Shown here: positions 16,114 to 25,450 of the stretch, in pieces
How the letters are laid out: every line of letters begins with the position of its first letter
Position numbering within the stretch: the stretch's first letter is position 1
Assembly (NCBI GenBank): GCA_029256325.1
Contig: JAQSYD010000008.1
Location: 1-44,102 of the forward strand
Source of the DNA: Clostridia bacterium
Lineage (GTDB): Bacteria > Bacillota > Clostridia > Lutisporales > Lutisporaceae
Direction: 5' to 3'
Length of the DNA: 44,102 nt
Made by a program: the position numbers and the translations under genes
Notes under the pieces: generated by a model
What the model saw: only the letters and a program-made list of their open reading frames with translations
Told to the model about the DNA's origin: nothing
The model's database searches: none

Positions 16114-17565
16114 ATGAATAAAAAACAGCAGATTTTAAGCAGTATACCATCTGTTGATGAGCTGCTTAAGCTGGATGAAATACAAATTCTTTGTACCAGA
16201 TATTCTAGGAATATCGTTTTAAATTGTGTAAGAGAATATTTGAATGAGTACAGAAGACTGGTGCTAAGTTTAAAGGAAGAGGATTTAAAGCAAGTTGAAT
16301 ATAAGCAAGAAACATTGCTGGATGGAATTGCTGTAAAGCTGCATAAGACCATGAGCAATAAGCTGGTAAATGTTATAAATGCTACAGGCGTAGTTTTGCA
16401 TACGAATTTAGGGAGAGCTGTTCTTTCGGAAAAAGCGAAGGAAAGCCTTTGGCGTATTGCCTGCCGTTATTCAAATTTGGAATTTGAACTGGAAACAGGT
16501 AAAAGAGGCTCCCGATATAGTCATGTAGAGGATATCATTTGCAGGCTGACGGGCGCAGAAGCAGCCATGGTGGTAAATAACAATGCAGCTGCAGTTATGC
16601 TGGTGCTTGGTACTATGGCAAAGGACAAAGAGGTCATTGTTTCTAGGGGGCAGCTGGTGGAAATAGGCGGCTCCTTTAGAGTACCCGATGTTATGGTTCA
16701 AAGCGGTGCGGTGCTCAAAGAAGTCGGTGCGACCAATAAAACTCATCTATGGGACTATGAAGCTGCTGCAACTGAAAACACAGCAGCTTTGATGAAGGTA
16801 CACACCAGTAATTATAGAATTTTAGGTTTTACGAAAGAAGTAGAATCTGAAGAACTGGTTGAACTGGGGAAAAAATTAAACATACCTGTTATTGAGGATT
16901 TGGGCAGCGGTGTTCTTTTGGATCTGCAAAAATATGGTCTGCCCTATGAGCCTACAGTACAAAGTGCAGTGAAAGCAGGAATGGATGTAGTAACCTTCAG
17001 TGGAGATAAAATGCTGGGGGGACCACAAGCCGGCATCATAGTCGGACAAAGGCAATATATCGAAAAAATGCGTAAGAATCCGTTAACTAGAGCCTTTAGA
17101 ATTGATAAGCTTACTTTAGCTGCTTTAGAGACAACGCTGAAGCTTTATTTGGATGAGGAAACAGCAATGAAGGAAATTCCGGTGCTTAGGATGTTGACGA
17201 TAAGTAAGGAAGAGCTTCATAAGAAAGCAAAGAGACTATACGGCAAGCTTTTAAAGCGGGTTGGAGACAAATGCAGCATTGCTGTTATTGATGAGTTTTC
17301 AGAGGTTGGAGGCGGCTCCATGCCGATGCACAAAATGCCTACAAAGGCTGTATCAGTTACAGTGCCTAATCTTTCTATAGACAAGCTGGAGGAGGCATTA
17401 AGGGACTATACAACACCTGTTGTTGGGAGAATAAATAAGGACAGGTTCATTATAGATGTGAGAACCGTCTTTGAAGAGGAAATAGATATCATAGTAGAAG
17501 CACTGGCGTGGTCACTAAAGGGAGAACACTCAATATCAGCTTTGGAAAGCGGGGATATGCTTTGA
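16114..17565 (+). CDS. selA: L-seryl-tRNA(Sec) selenium transferase SelA
   Basis: A PLP enzyme that converts Ser-tRNA(Sec) to Sec-tRNA(Sec) using selenophosphate. At 483 residues it has the normal SelA length. It shows the N-terminal helical SelA domain with LPSVDELL-like IPSVDELLKL, then INATGVVLHTNLGRA, and the PLP lysine Lys299 in FSGDKMLGGPQAG. AGGAGGAC precedes the ATG; it starts 18 bases after selD and its last codons overlap the selB start. Confidence 0.95.
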   Translation: MNKKQQILSSIPSVDELLKLDEIQILCTRYSRNIVLNCVREYLNEYRRLVLSLKEEDLKQVEYKQETLLDGIAVKLHKTMSNKLVNVINATGVVLHTNLGRAVLSEKAKESLWRIACRYSNLEFELETGKRGSRYSHVEDIICRLTGAEAAMVVNNNAAAVMLVLGTMAKDKEVIVSRGQLVEIGGSFRVPDVMVQSGAVLKEVGATNKTHLWDYEAAATENTAALMKVHTSNYRILGFTKEVESEELVELGKKLNIPVIEDLGSGVLLDLQKYGLPYEPTVQSAVKAGMDVVTFSGDKMLGGPQAGIIVGQRQYIEKMRKNPLTRAFRIDKLTLAALETTLKLYLDEETAMKEIPVLRMLTISKEELHKKAKRLYGKLLKRVGDKCSIAVIDEFSEVGGGSMPMHKMPTKAVSVTVPNLSIDKLEEALRDYTTPVVGRINKDRFIIDVRTVFEEEIDIIVEALAWSLKGEHSISALESGDML

Positions 17566-19469
17566 AAAATGTTATTATAGGAACTGCAGGTCATATCGAC
17601 CATGGTAAAACGACGCTGATAAAGGCTTTGACGGGACGGGATACGGACCGCCTGAAGGAAGAGAAGGAGAGAGGAATATCCATTGATTTGGGTTTTACAT
17701 ACTTTGACCTTCCCAGCGGTAAAAGAGCGGGCATCATCGATGTGCCGGGTCATGAAAGGTTTATTAAGAACATGCTGGCCGGCATAGGGGGTATAGATGT
17801 TGTAGTACTGGTCATTGCGGCAGATGAAGGAGTCATGCCCCAGACAAAGGAGCATTTGAATATATTGAAGCTGCTACAGGTAAAAAAAGGAATCATTGCC
17901 TTGACGAAAAAGGATATGGTGGACAGCGAATGGCTGGAGCTGATATCAGAGCAAGTGCAGCAAGAGGTGCAGAATACCTTTCTGGAAGAAGCAAAAATAA
18001 TTCCTGTATCCTCCGTAAAAGGGGATGGAATAAAGGAACTGATTGAAGAGATTGATAAGCTTACAGAGACAGTAGAACAAAAGGATACTGCTTCAAATTT
18101 CAGGTTGCCTGTAGACCGCGTATTCACAGTAGCGGGCTTTGGCACAGTGGTTACCGGAACGCTTATATCCGGGAGTATTAAGGAAGGCGATAAGGTAGAG
18201 CTTTATCCTTCCAATTTGGAGAGCCGAATTCGTTCCATTCAGGTACATGAAAAGAGCGTAAAAGAAGCAGAAGCGGGGCAAAGGGTAGCTGTTAATATTG
18301 CAAATGTAAAGGTTGAGGAAGTTCATAGAGGAAATGTATTGGCAAAGCCCGATAGTATGGAGCCTACCATGATGCTGGATGCTAAAATGATGATGCTGGA
18401 TGATGCGCCTATGACAATTGACAATCGCGACAGGCTGAGACTTTATCATGGAACATCTGAAATTATGTGCAGAGTAGTTTTGTTAGATAGAGAAGAGCTT
18501 AAGCCTGGAGAAAGTGCTTTTGTACAACTGCGTTTAGAAGAGCAGATTGCCTGCCAAAAATCCGATAGATTTGTTATAAGATTTTACTCGCCTATGATCA
18601 CTATAGCAGGAGGGACTATATTAGATCCCAACCCTCCAAAGAGGAAGCGATTTAATGAAGATGTACTGGAAGAACTCATTATCAAGGAAAAAGGTGATCC
18701 TGCAGAAGTTGTAGATCAATTTTTGCTGCAAAATAGTGATAAGTTTTATGAGAAAAAAGAAGTCATGAAGCAGCTGGGTATGGAAGTGGAAAGCTTTAAG
18801 AGCATTGCAGAGACTTTGAAGGATAGAAAGGAAATTGTGGAATTTAAGCTGGGTGAAGATAGCTATTATGCCCATAGGAAGTATCTAAGTATCCAAGGAG
18901 AACAGCTGGAAAAGCTATTAACTCAATTTCACAGCAAGAATCCGCTGAAAGCCGGTATTTCTAAAGAAGAAATAAAATCCAAGCTTTTTGAGGCCATTAA
19001 GCCTAGATTATATGACGCAATATTGAGCTATTATAGTCAAAATGAAACGATAAAGTTGGAAAACCAGTTTATTGCAAAAAAAGATTTCGAAATAGCATTT
19101 ACAGAAAATCAAAATAAAATAAAGACCTTGCTGCTCAATAGATATGCAGAGAATAAATATAATCCGCCTAAGTTCTCTGAAATATTGGCGGAGAATAAAT
19201 TTGATAAAAATCAAATGCAAATGGTGTATAATGCATTGATCGATATGTCATATTTAGTGAGAATAGAAGAGGACATTGCTTTTGATAGGGATGCATATCA
19301 TCAAGCTATACAAATGGTTAAGGAACACATCGCCGGGAAGGGCTCCATCCAATTGGGGGAATTCAGAGATTTACTGGGTACCAGTAGAAAATATGCTATG
19401 GCGCTGCTGGACAGCTTTGATCAGCAGAAGATAACCAAAAGAGTGGAAGATAAGAGAATATTATATTAA
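17562..19469 (+). CDS. selB: Selenocysteine-specific elongation factor SelB
   Basis: A GTPase of 635 residues that carries Sec-tRNA(Sec) to UGA codons marked by a SECIS. It has the G1 motif GHIDHGKT (10-17), DVPGHE (G3), TKKD (G4), the EF-Tu-like domains 2 and 3 (about 175-345), and C-terminal winged-helix repeats (about 370-635) that bind the SECIS. The start is TTG 17562, which overlaps the selA stop (TTGA) and has GGGGA at 17551-17555; this starts the protein right at the conserved [10 protein letters not shown]. Confidence 0.94.
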   Translation: MKNVIIGTAGHIDHGKTTLIKALTGRDTDRLKEEKERGISIDLGFTYFDLPSGKRAGIIDVPGHERFIKNMLAGIGGIDVVVLVIAADEGVMPQTKEHLNILKLLQVKKGIIALTKKDMVDSEWLELISEQVQQEVQNTFLEEAKIIPVSSVKGDGIKELIEEIDKLTETVEQKDTASNFRLPVDRVFTVAGFGTVVTGTLISGSIKEGDKVELYPSNLESRIRSIQVHEKSVKEAEAGQRVAVNIANVKVEEVHRGNVLAKPDSMEPTMMLDAKMMMLDDAPMTIDNRDRLRLYHGTSEIMCRVVLLDREELKPGESAFVQLRLEEQIACQKSDRFVIRFYSPMITIAGGTILDPNPPKRKRFNEDVLEELIIKEKGDPAEVVDQFLLQNSDKFYEKKEVMKQLGMEVESFKSIAETLKDRKEIVEFKLGEDSYYAHRKYLSIQGEQLEKLLTQFHSKNPLKAGISKEEIKSKLFEAIKPRLYDAILSYYSQNETIKLENQFIAKKDFEIAFTENQNKIKTLLLNRYAENKYNPPKFSEILAENKFDKNQMQMVYNALIDMSYLVRIEEDIAFDRDAYHQAIQMVKEHIAGKGSIQLGEFRDLLGTSRKYAMALLDSFDQQKITKRVEDKRILY

Positions 19470-19473
19470 AGAA

Positions 19474-19504
19474 GATGCCTTTGCGTTTGCAAGGGCATTT
19501 CGTT
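19474..19504 (+). terminator. Intrinsic terminator after selB
   Basis: Eleven-bp stem (19474-19484 with 19489-19499, two G-U pairs), GTTT loop, then TTTCGTTTT. Confidence 0.75.
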
Positions 19505-19586
19505 TTCATAAATATATTTGTACCTCCATACAATGTAGTATTCAGCAATGTAGAAGCATATATAATAATACGTAGGAGGTGCGAAA

Positions 19587-20294
19587 ATGGCAAAGGTAAT
19601 GATCGATATAGGTCATGGGGGCAGTGATCCAGGATCCTCGGGAAACGGGCTCATTGAGAAGGATGTTAATTTAAAGGTGGGGGTAATGCTATACAACTAT
19701 CTGAGTAAATATGATGTAGAGGTAAGAACTACAAGAAATACCGATATAACCTTATCCAATGATGTAAGAGTTGAGTTAGTTAACAAATTTGATCCGGACC
19801 TAAGTGTTTCTGTGCACCATAACGCAGCCAGCACGGTAGAGGCAAGAGGTGCTGAAGTGATACATGCACATTACGATGAATACGATGACAAGCTTGCCAA
19901 TAGAATACTAGATAATATGGAAGCAATCGGAATGCCAAAGCGCAGAGCTTTTACCAAGCTTAATACAAGAGGCGATGATTGGTACTATATGATAAGAAGG
20001 ATATGGGATACCACTACGGATGCCATCATCGTAGAGGGAGGCTTTGTTACAAATTCTATAGATGCTGAGCTGCTGAAAAGTGAAGATTTTTTAATGGAAG
20101 AAGCTGCAGCCATTGGGAAAGCTATCGTTGAATATTTAGGATTACAGCTTATAACAGAAAGATGGTGGGATGCCGCTATGCAGCGTATGGTTACGGCAGG
20201 ATTAATTGAAAATGAGCATAATGGCCATCAAGCTGTAACCTGGGGTGAGTTCGCCACAGTCATATCAAGATTATTAGATAAGCTGCAGTTATAA
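19587..20294 (+). CDS. N-acetylmuramoyl-L-alanine amidase (Amidase_3), no signal peptide
   Basis: A zinc amidase of 235 residues that cuts the bond between muramic acid and the stem peptide. The catalytic domain covers about 1-183, with zinc ligands in DIGHGG, LIEKDVNL and SVHHNA, and the catalytic glutamate in IIVEGGFV. The last ~45 residues (RWWDAAMQRMVTAGLI...VTWGEFATVISRLLDKL) resemble a partial SLH-type repeat or an endolysin tail. The protein starts directly in the catalytic domain without a signal peptide, so it would need lysis, a holin or spore mother-cell release to reach the wall. TAGGAGGT precedes ATG. Confidence 0.87.
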   Translation: MAKVMIDIGHGGSDPGSSGNGLIEKDVNLKVGVMLYNYLSKYDVEVRTTRNTDITLSNDVRVELVNKFDPDLSVSVHHNAASTVEARGAEVIHAHYDEYDDKLANRILDNMEAIGMPKRRAFTKLNTRGDDWYYMIRRIWDTTTDAIIVEGGFVTNSIDAELLKSEDFLMEEAAAIGKAIVEYLGLQLITERWWDAAMQRMVTAGLIENEHNGHQAVTWGEFATVISRLLDKLQL

Positions 20295-20322
20295 AAAAAT
20301 CTCTCCTTACGGAGAGATTTTT
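20295..20322. terminator. Bidirectional terminator between amidase and secreted protein genes
   Basis: Twelve-bp perfect stem AAAAATCTCTCC/GGAGAGATTTTT with TTAC loop, serving both converging genes. Confidence 0.88.
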
Positions 20323-20323
20323 A

Positions 20324-20725
20324 TTATGTTATGATTATGTATCTGGAGAAGTGATTAACCTTAAAGGTATAATTTTCGAGTTCTAAATTAATGGTTTGTT
20401 CTGTTCCGATATCATACATTTCTACATTTGCTGCTTTTACTTTAATTAGAACAGCTTTGTCAAAATTTTCTACAGAAGGCTCAATATCTATGTAAGGAAC
20501 ACCATTTTCTGCATATAGAGAAACTGTGAAGGTAACAGGCTGCATATCCTTGCCCATGCTGTCCTTCTTAAATACAAGTTCAACATTACCAAAGTTATAT
20601 TTGCCACCCTCTTCGGTTACTGTGATAGTGTACACCTGTGGAGCTTGCTGTGCATCAGCAAATACTGTAGTGAATGAAAGCATCATTGCAAATATTAAAA
20701 TAAAACTTGCCCATCTTTTAAACAT
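20324..20725 (-). CDS. Small secreted protein of unknown function, sigma-54 controlled
   Basis: A 133-residue protein with a clear signal peptide (Arg/Lys start, hydrophobic core 6-20, likely cleavage after VFA near 23). The mature part of ~110 residues is predicted beta-rich, with alternating strands such as YTITVTEEGGKYNFGNVELVF and ENYTFKVNHFSRYIIIT. No catalytic motif or cysteine is visible in it and I do not recognise the family. GGAGGTG lies upstream. A -24/-12 promoter ends 37 bases before the ATG, and an orphan sigma-54 activator is divergent next door, so it is probably that activator's main target. Confidence 0.78.
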   Translation of the reverse strand: MFKRWASFILIFAMMLSFTTVFADAQQAPQVYTITVTEEGGKYNFGNVELVFKKDSMGKDMQPVTFTVSLYAENGVPYIDIEPSVENFDKAVLIKVKAANVEMYDIGTEQTINLELENYTFKVNHFSRYIIIT

Positions 20726-20761
20726 TTAATACACCTCCGATTAATAATTATCTAACTATTA

Positions 20762-20778
20762 TGCAAGGTTCTTGCCAA
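20762..20778 (-). promoter_or_regulatory. Sigma-54 (-24/-12) promoter of the secreted-protein gene
   Basis: On the minus strand this reads TTGGCAAGAACCTTGCA. Against YTGGCACG-N4-TTGCW it has one mismatch (A for the second C). GG and GC are exactly ten bases apart. Start of transcription would be near 20751, leaving a ~26-base leader with the ribosome site. Confidence 0.8.
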
Positions 20779-20799
20779 CATGCCCAGTTTTACATAAAA

Positions 20800-20847
20800 T
20801 AGTGCCATGGTACTATGCATAAAAAAATATCTAGTACTATGGCACTA
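20800..20847. promoter_or_regulatory. Two tandem 16-bp dyads, probable enhancer sites
   Basis: TAGTGCCATGGTACTA (20800-20815) and TAGTACTATGGCACTA (20832-20847) are each near-perfect palindromes of the form TAGTGCCATGGCACTA, with one and two changes. Their centres are 32 bases apart, about three helix turns. They also form inverted copies of each other. They lie between the sigma-54 promoter and the divergent activator gene. Confidence 0.7.
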
Positions 20848-20967
20848 GAAAATATGGTGTAAATTCAGTTTTTATACCTATGGCATTTATTATATTTATG
20901 TTATAATATACCTAAATTATATATTTGTGTAAATTATTATATAATTGTATAAAACGAGGTGAACTTG

Positions 20968-21906
20968 ATGCAAAATACTTTCTTTCAAGACTTTAATATT
21001 ATTGGGAGCTATATTGGTCAATATCTTCAGAAATACAAGAGTCTTCTCAAGCTTGACTCAACGGTGCTTATAACCGGGGAAACAGGAACGGGTAAGGAGC
21101 TGATTGCACGATGGATTCATTTTATGGATGAAACCAGAAAGAATAGCCCTTTTGTAAAGATTACAATACCAAATATAGGTGAAAATATATTTGAAAGTGA
21201 GGTTTTTGGCTATGAGAAGGGTGCCTTTACAGGAGCGATTTCCTCAAAGAAGGGCTTAATAGAAGTAGCTGAAAACGGCACAATATTTCTGGATGAAATA
21301 GAAAATGCCTCTCCTTCTATTCAAAGCAAGCTGCTGCAGCTTTTAGAGGATCGTATATACCGCAAGGTAGGCGGAACTGAATATATGAGTACGGAGGCCA
21401 GGTTTATCATTGCTACAAACGTGGACTTATATGATGAAGTAAAGCAGGGGCGATTTAGAAGTGATCTATACTATCGTTTGGCGGTTTTGGATATCAATCT
21501 TCCAGCTTTAAGAGAGCGTGAGGGGGATGTTATTGAAATTGCAAATTATTATATAGAGAAATTAAACGATAAGTTTGGTAAATCCATAAAACTATTAGAA
21601 AATACAAATTCAAAGGAGCTTCTGGAATATAAATGGTCGGGGAATATAAGGGAGCTGCGGAACTTTATCGAAAAACAAATGGTATTTGCAGAATCAGAGG
21701 AGTTGGATCTGTCAGAATTGAAGAGGCGAGGAACTGCACATTCTTTAAATCCAGGCAGCTATAAACAATATATGGACAGGGTTGAGAAGGAATATATCAA
21801 GAAGATGTACAAGCAAAAAAACAACAAGGTAGAGGAAGTTGCCCAAGCAATAGAAATGTCTGTACCTTTTGTGTATAAGAAATTAAAGGAGCATGGGATC
21901 AGTTGA
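20968..21906 (+). CDS. Orphan sigma-54-dependent activator without sensor domain
   Basis: A 312-residue enhancer-binding protein that is almost only the AAA+ domain (about 10-240) plus a C-terminal Fis-like helix-turn-helix (about 280-312). It has Walker A GETGTGKE (37-44), GAFTGA (85-90) and Walker B TIFLDE (105-110), so it should be able to work with sigma-54. The usual N-terminal receiver, PAS or GAF domain is missing (only ~10 residues before the domain), as in PspF-like proteins. The start ATG 20968 has GAGGTGA; a GTG at 20959 overlaps that site. It is divergent from a sigma-54 promoter and converges on the cyclase gene, overlapping its 3' end by 8 bases. Confidence 0.9.
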   Translation: MQNTFFQDFNIIGSYIGQYLQKYKSLLKLDSTVLITGETGTGKELIARWIHFMDETRKNSPFVKITIPNIGENIFESEVFGYEKGAFTGAISSKKGLIEVAENGTIFLDEIENASPSIQSKLLQLLEDRIYRKVGGTEYMSTEARFIIATNVDLYDEVKQGRFRSDLYYRLAVLDINLPALREREGDVIEIANYYIEKLNDKFGKSIKLLENTNSKELLEYKWSGNIRELRNFIEKQMVFAESEELDLSELKRRGTAHSLNPGSYKQYMDRVEKEYIKKMYKQKNNKVEEVAQAIEMSVPFVYKKLKEHGIS

Positions 21907-24900
21907 TTCCATGCTCTATAATTTGAGTCCATTTACATAAATCTATTTCCTTTATATTTGCTGCAGCAGCGTTAAAGTCTTTGTCAGCGTTTTCTTTTTT
22001 ATCCAGCCTGCTGTAGCTTAAAGCTCTGAGATATAAGCTCTTCGTCAATTCATATGCAGCTTCTTCCTTCTCTAGGAGTTCAATAGATTCATCAAAATAG
22101 CACAAGGAATCAGCGTAGCTTTCTTGTCTTTGCAGTAATATACCGATTAGTCTTAATGCTTTGGCGTGCTTACGATTGTTTTGACATTTTATTGCCAGTT
22201 CCTTAGATCTTTTGGCATATTCCAAAGCCTCGACTATATTTTGCTGTTCCATATAGTATTGTGCAAGATAGTAGAAGTAATCACTCCAGCCATCTTCAGT
22301 ATTTAGTTCGCTGTATATTTTATATGCTGCATCTAAATAATCCTTAGCTTTTTTTAATTGTGCTTGCTCAATATTGATTTTAGCAAGGGAAATATTGTTT
22401 ATTCCTTCCCCCTCTATATCGTCAATTTCTTTAGATATTTCAAGAGCCTTGGCAGCATATTCTACAGCTGATTTATAATTTCCTAAATAATATTCTATAT
22501 CAGTAAGATTGGATAAAGAAGCAGACCACATAAACAAAGTAGAGGTTTCCTTAGATATATTAGCAGCCTCCTCAAATAAAGCCTTTGCTTTGCTAAACAA
22601 TCCTTTATCCATATATAGTACCCCAAGATTATTGCAGCTAGTAACATAGCCTTGACGGTGCGATATTTTTTTTGCTAAGTCCATGGCAGCGTTAAAATAT
22701 CTCATAGCACTGTTGAGGTCACCTTGTATATGATAAATGGTTGCCATATTTGCGGCGCATTTCATTAGTGTAAGTAAATCACCGGTTTCCTCACAATATT
22801 TATAGGCTTTTAAATATTGTTTTAATGCATTGTCTACATCACTGTTAGTATGATATATAGCTCCTGCGGTATTTAGCACCTTTGCAAGGCTTTCATAGTC
22901 TTTATTTTTCAGCAATATGTTTTCTGCCTTCTTAATATTAGCTAAAGCTTGCTGTGCTTGACCTATTACTCTTTGAATATTGCATTTTTGGAAAAGTAAA
23001 CTGCCATATAATTTATGACTTTGTTTCATTTGTTCCTGAATGTGATCCAATAGGCTCATTGCTTCCTTATACTTGGATTGCTCTGTATATATCCGCGCTA
23101 AATCAAGCTCAACAGCCCATTTTTCATTGATATCTTCTGTATATTTTAATGCTTTGTCTAAGAACAATTTCGCATTTGTGAAATCGGATAAAATGGCATA
23201 GAGCTCACCAATTTGCACACATAGATTATAGAGCTTTTCCCTGCTTGCCTGCTTTAACCTTGAAATGCAGTGATAAGCCTTTAAGAAATAAATAAGCGCT
23301 TCTTGCGTATTGAAAAGGTTTTTATAATGCTGAGCAGCATTGGCGTAATATAAGGCTGCACTTAGGGGTTCATCACCCTTTTCAAAGTGCTCCCCTAATA
23401 CCTCGTAATGACTTTCAATATTTTTAGCATAGATTGCTTCTATGGCTTTTGCTGTTTTCTTGTGGTAATAGGTCTTTTTCTTATTGAGAATGCTGTTATA
23501 AATGGTTTCTCTTTCTGTTTCATGAGAAAAACTATACAGCTTTTCTTTTGTGCCTCTATGTGTATAAGTATGCTTTAGAAAAATAATATTGCTGTTTACA
23601 GCTTCTTTTAAACAATCCTCTGATTCGGTATCCTTATCTAAAAGCTTGTTGAGTACGGAGGGTGTAAAGTCTTTGCCTATGATGGAAGCTGCTTGTGCGA
23701 CTTCTGTAGCCTCCTGAGACAAATAGTTCAGTTTAGATAAAATTAAGCCCTGTAAACTGTTGGGGATCTTTTCAATATCTTTTTTTAGATAAATGGTATG
23801 ATCCAAAATGTAAAATAAGGATTCTTTTTTTATGTACTTTAGCAGCTCATTCATATAAAGTGGATTACCGCCGCTAAAGCTTATGATATGATCCACGCAT
23901 TTACTGTCTACATTCTCACAACCAATATACAGCTTGATATATTCAGTGATGCTGTTTATATCAAGTGGAGGAAGAACGATAAGCTTATTATTATCTCTAT
24001 GTAAAGCTTTTAAGGTGTCTACAGTGCTTCGAGAGGTATAAATATAAAAGTTTTTACCATTTCTTGAAGAATTGGTCGACCATATTTCCTTTAAAAGAGT
24101 GACGGACCTTGTATCTGCCCAATGGATATCCTCTATTAAGATAAGGGATTGAAATCTATTCTCGAATTCGTGAAAAAGAAGCGTCAGCTGTCTGGTAACT
24201 TCACTAAATATACTTTTTGCATCCATAGCGGAAATAATATCTCTGGTTTCCTTGTCCACTTCTATCCCCATAAGAAAGGATATAAACTGGTAGTTTCTTT
24301 TTACCACATCTTCCTCATATTTAGCCATGATAAAGCTAATATAGGAGATTATGCGGCTCTGTTTAACAATTAAAGTTTCTCCTGAATTGATATTCATAAT
24401 ATGCATAAGCAGGTCTGTAATCAGGGAGTAGGGGCTGTTGATCAAAGAAGGATTGCACTCCGTTTTGATTACCTTTATGTCCTCTTTGCATAAAAGAAGA
24501 AATTCTTCAACCAAGGTACTTTTGCCTATGCCTGCAGGGCCAGTAATTCCTACAATACAGCTGCCGTTACATTCTGCAGCTTCTTTGGAATCTAATAGCT
24601 CCATGATATTGCTTTGACGACCTACCATAGGAACTTGCTCCTTTGAGCTGCTTAGAGCGTTTTTTATACGGATTGGCATATAGCAAATAATAGGATTCTC
24701 TTTATTTTTTGCAGTGATAGATATAGGACCCTCATAGGCGATATCGATATTTGTTTCCTTAAATACTGCATCTGAAACATAAATAGATGACTTGGGGGTA
24801 TTAGATTGGATTCTTTGAGCAGTATTTACGGTATCTCCCATTACGGTATAGTCCATGTCGTAGTAATTGCCGACTCTTCCAGTAACCACCAATCCATAAT

Positions 24901-25420
24901 GCACGCCGATAGACAGCTGCAAGTCAAAGCCAAGGGGTTTTATTCTTTCCTCAGAAAACTCCTGAATAAGCTTGGACATTTTAATCGCACATAAAACAGC
25001 ACGCTTTGCATCGTCAATATGGTTGGTTTTAGCACCAAATAGTACCATGACACAGTCGCCTATATACTTATCAATCATACCCCCCAGTTCGTAAACAGGG
25101 GCTGTAATAAAGTTAAAGCAATCGTTGATAATTTCTCTTACAATTTCTGGATCAAGCTTTTCTGATAAAGCTGTAAAGCCGGATACATCAGCAAACAGAA
25201 CCGCTACGTTTTTGCGCGACTCTGATAAGACTGAATAATTCTGCACACTGCTTGCTTCTTTGATAATAGACTGCTGGCTACCGCAATGAAAACAAAATTT
25301 TGCCATAACAGGGTTAGGTGCCTTGCAGCTACTGCATATAGAGCCAAATTTGACCCCGCAGAAATGGCATTCCTTTGCGTTGGTGCTATGAATTTTTAAA
25401 CCACAATTATAACAAATCAT
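21899..25420 (-). CDS. Class III nucleotide cyclase fused to STAND ATPase and TPR repeats
   Basis: A soluble signalling protein of 1173 residues. Two zinc-ribbon pairs come first (Cys3/6/18/21 and Cys29/32/43/46). A class III cyclase domain (about 68-215) follows with both metal aspartates (Asp78, Asp122), Lys118 and Thr192 at the purine-selecting positions as in bacterial adenylate cyclases, and the Asn199/Arg203 pair. All catalytic residues seem present, so it is probably active. A P-loop ATPase follows (Walker A GPAGIGKST 294-302, Walker B LILIEDIHWAD), then about 500 residues of TPR repeats. Ligand, protein partner and product (cAMP most likely) cannot be fixed from sequence. No clear ribosome site better than weak GGGGGC stands before its ATG. 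A histidine kinase gene lies 30 bases upstream, same strand. Confidence 0.88.
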   Translation of the reverse strand: MICYNCGLKIHSTNAKECHFCGVKFGSICSSCKAPNPVMAKFCFHCGSQQSIIKEASSVQNYSVLSESRKNVAVLFADVSGFTALSEKLDPEIVREIINDCFNFITAPVYELGGMIDKYIGDCVMVLFGAKTNHIDDAKRAVLCAIKMSKLIQEFSEERIKPLGFDLQLSIGVHYGLVVTGRVGNYYDMDYTVMGDTVNTAQRIQSNTPKSSIYVSDAVFKETNIDIAYEGPISITAKNKENPIICYMPIRIKNALSSSKEQVPMVGRQSNIMELLDSKEAAECNGSCIVGITGPAGIGKSTLVEEFLLLCKEDIKVIKTECNPSLINSPYSLITDLLMHIMNINSGETLIVKQSRIISYISFIMAKYEEDVVKRNYQFISFLMGIEVDKETRDIISAMDAKSIFSEVTRQLTLLFHEFENRFQSLILIEDIHWADTRSVTLLKEIWSTNSSRNGKNFYIYTSRSTVDTLKALHRDNNKLIVLPPLDINSITEYIKLYIGCENVDSKCVDHIISFSGGNPLYMNELLKYIKKESLFYILDHTIYLKKDIEKIPNSLQGLILSKLNYLSQEATEVAQAASIIGKDFTPSVLNKLLDKDTESEDCLKEAVNSNIIFLKHTYTHRGTKEKLYSFSHETERETIYNSILNKKKTYYHKKTAKAIEAIYAKNIESHYEVLGEHFEKGDEPLSAALYYANAAQHYKNLFNTQEALIYFLKAYHCISRLKQASREKLYNLCVQIGELYAILSDFTNAKLFLDKALKYTEDINEKWAVELDLARIYTEQSKYKEAMSLLDHIQEQMKQSHKLYGSLLFQKCNIQRVIGQAQQALANIKKAENILLKNKDYESLAKVLNTAGAIYHTNSDVDNALKQYLKAYKYCEETGDLLTLMKCAANMATIYHIQGDLNSAMRYFNAAMDLAKKISHRQGYVTSCNNLGVLYMDKGLFSKAKALFEEAANISKETSTLFMWSASLSNLTDIEYYLGNYKSAVEYAAKALEISKEIDDIEGEGINNISLAKINIEQAQLKKAKDYLDAAYKIYSELNTEDGWSDYFYYLAQYYMEQQNIVEALEYAKRSKELAIKCQNNRKHAKALRLIGILLQRQESYADSLCYFDESIELLEKEEAAYELTKSLYLRALSYSRLDKKENADKDFNAAAANIKEIDLCKWTQIIEHGIN

Positions 25421-25450
25421 AAGTTTGCCCCCAAAACTAAATTGTACCTG

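Noticed and set aside
17406-18449. Several open frames on the minus strand within selA and selB
   Set aside because: They lie opposite strongly conserved coding sequence and have no supporting signals.
20925-20953. TTGTGT-N17-TATAAA as promoter of the orphan activator
   Set aside because: Transcription would begin within the ribosome site (20956-20961), so an upstream promoter is more likely; the region is too AT-rich to choose.
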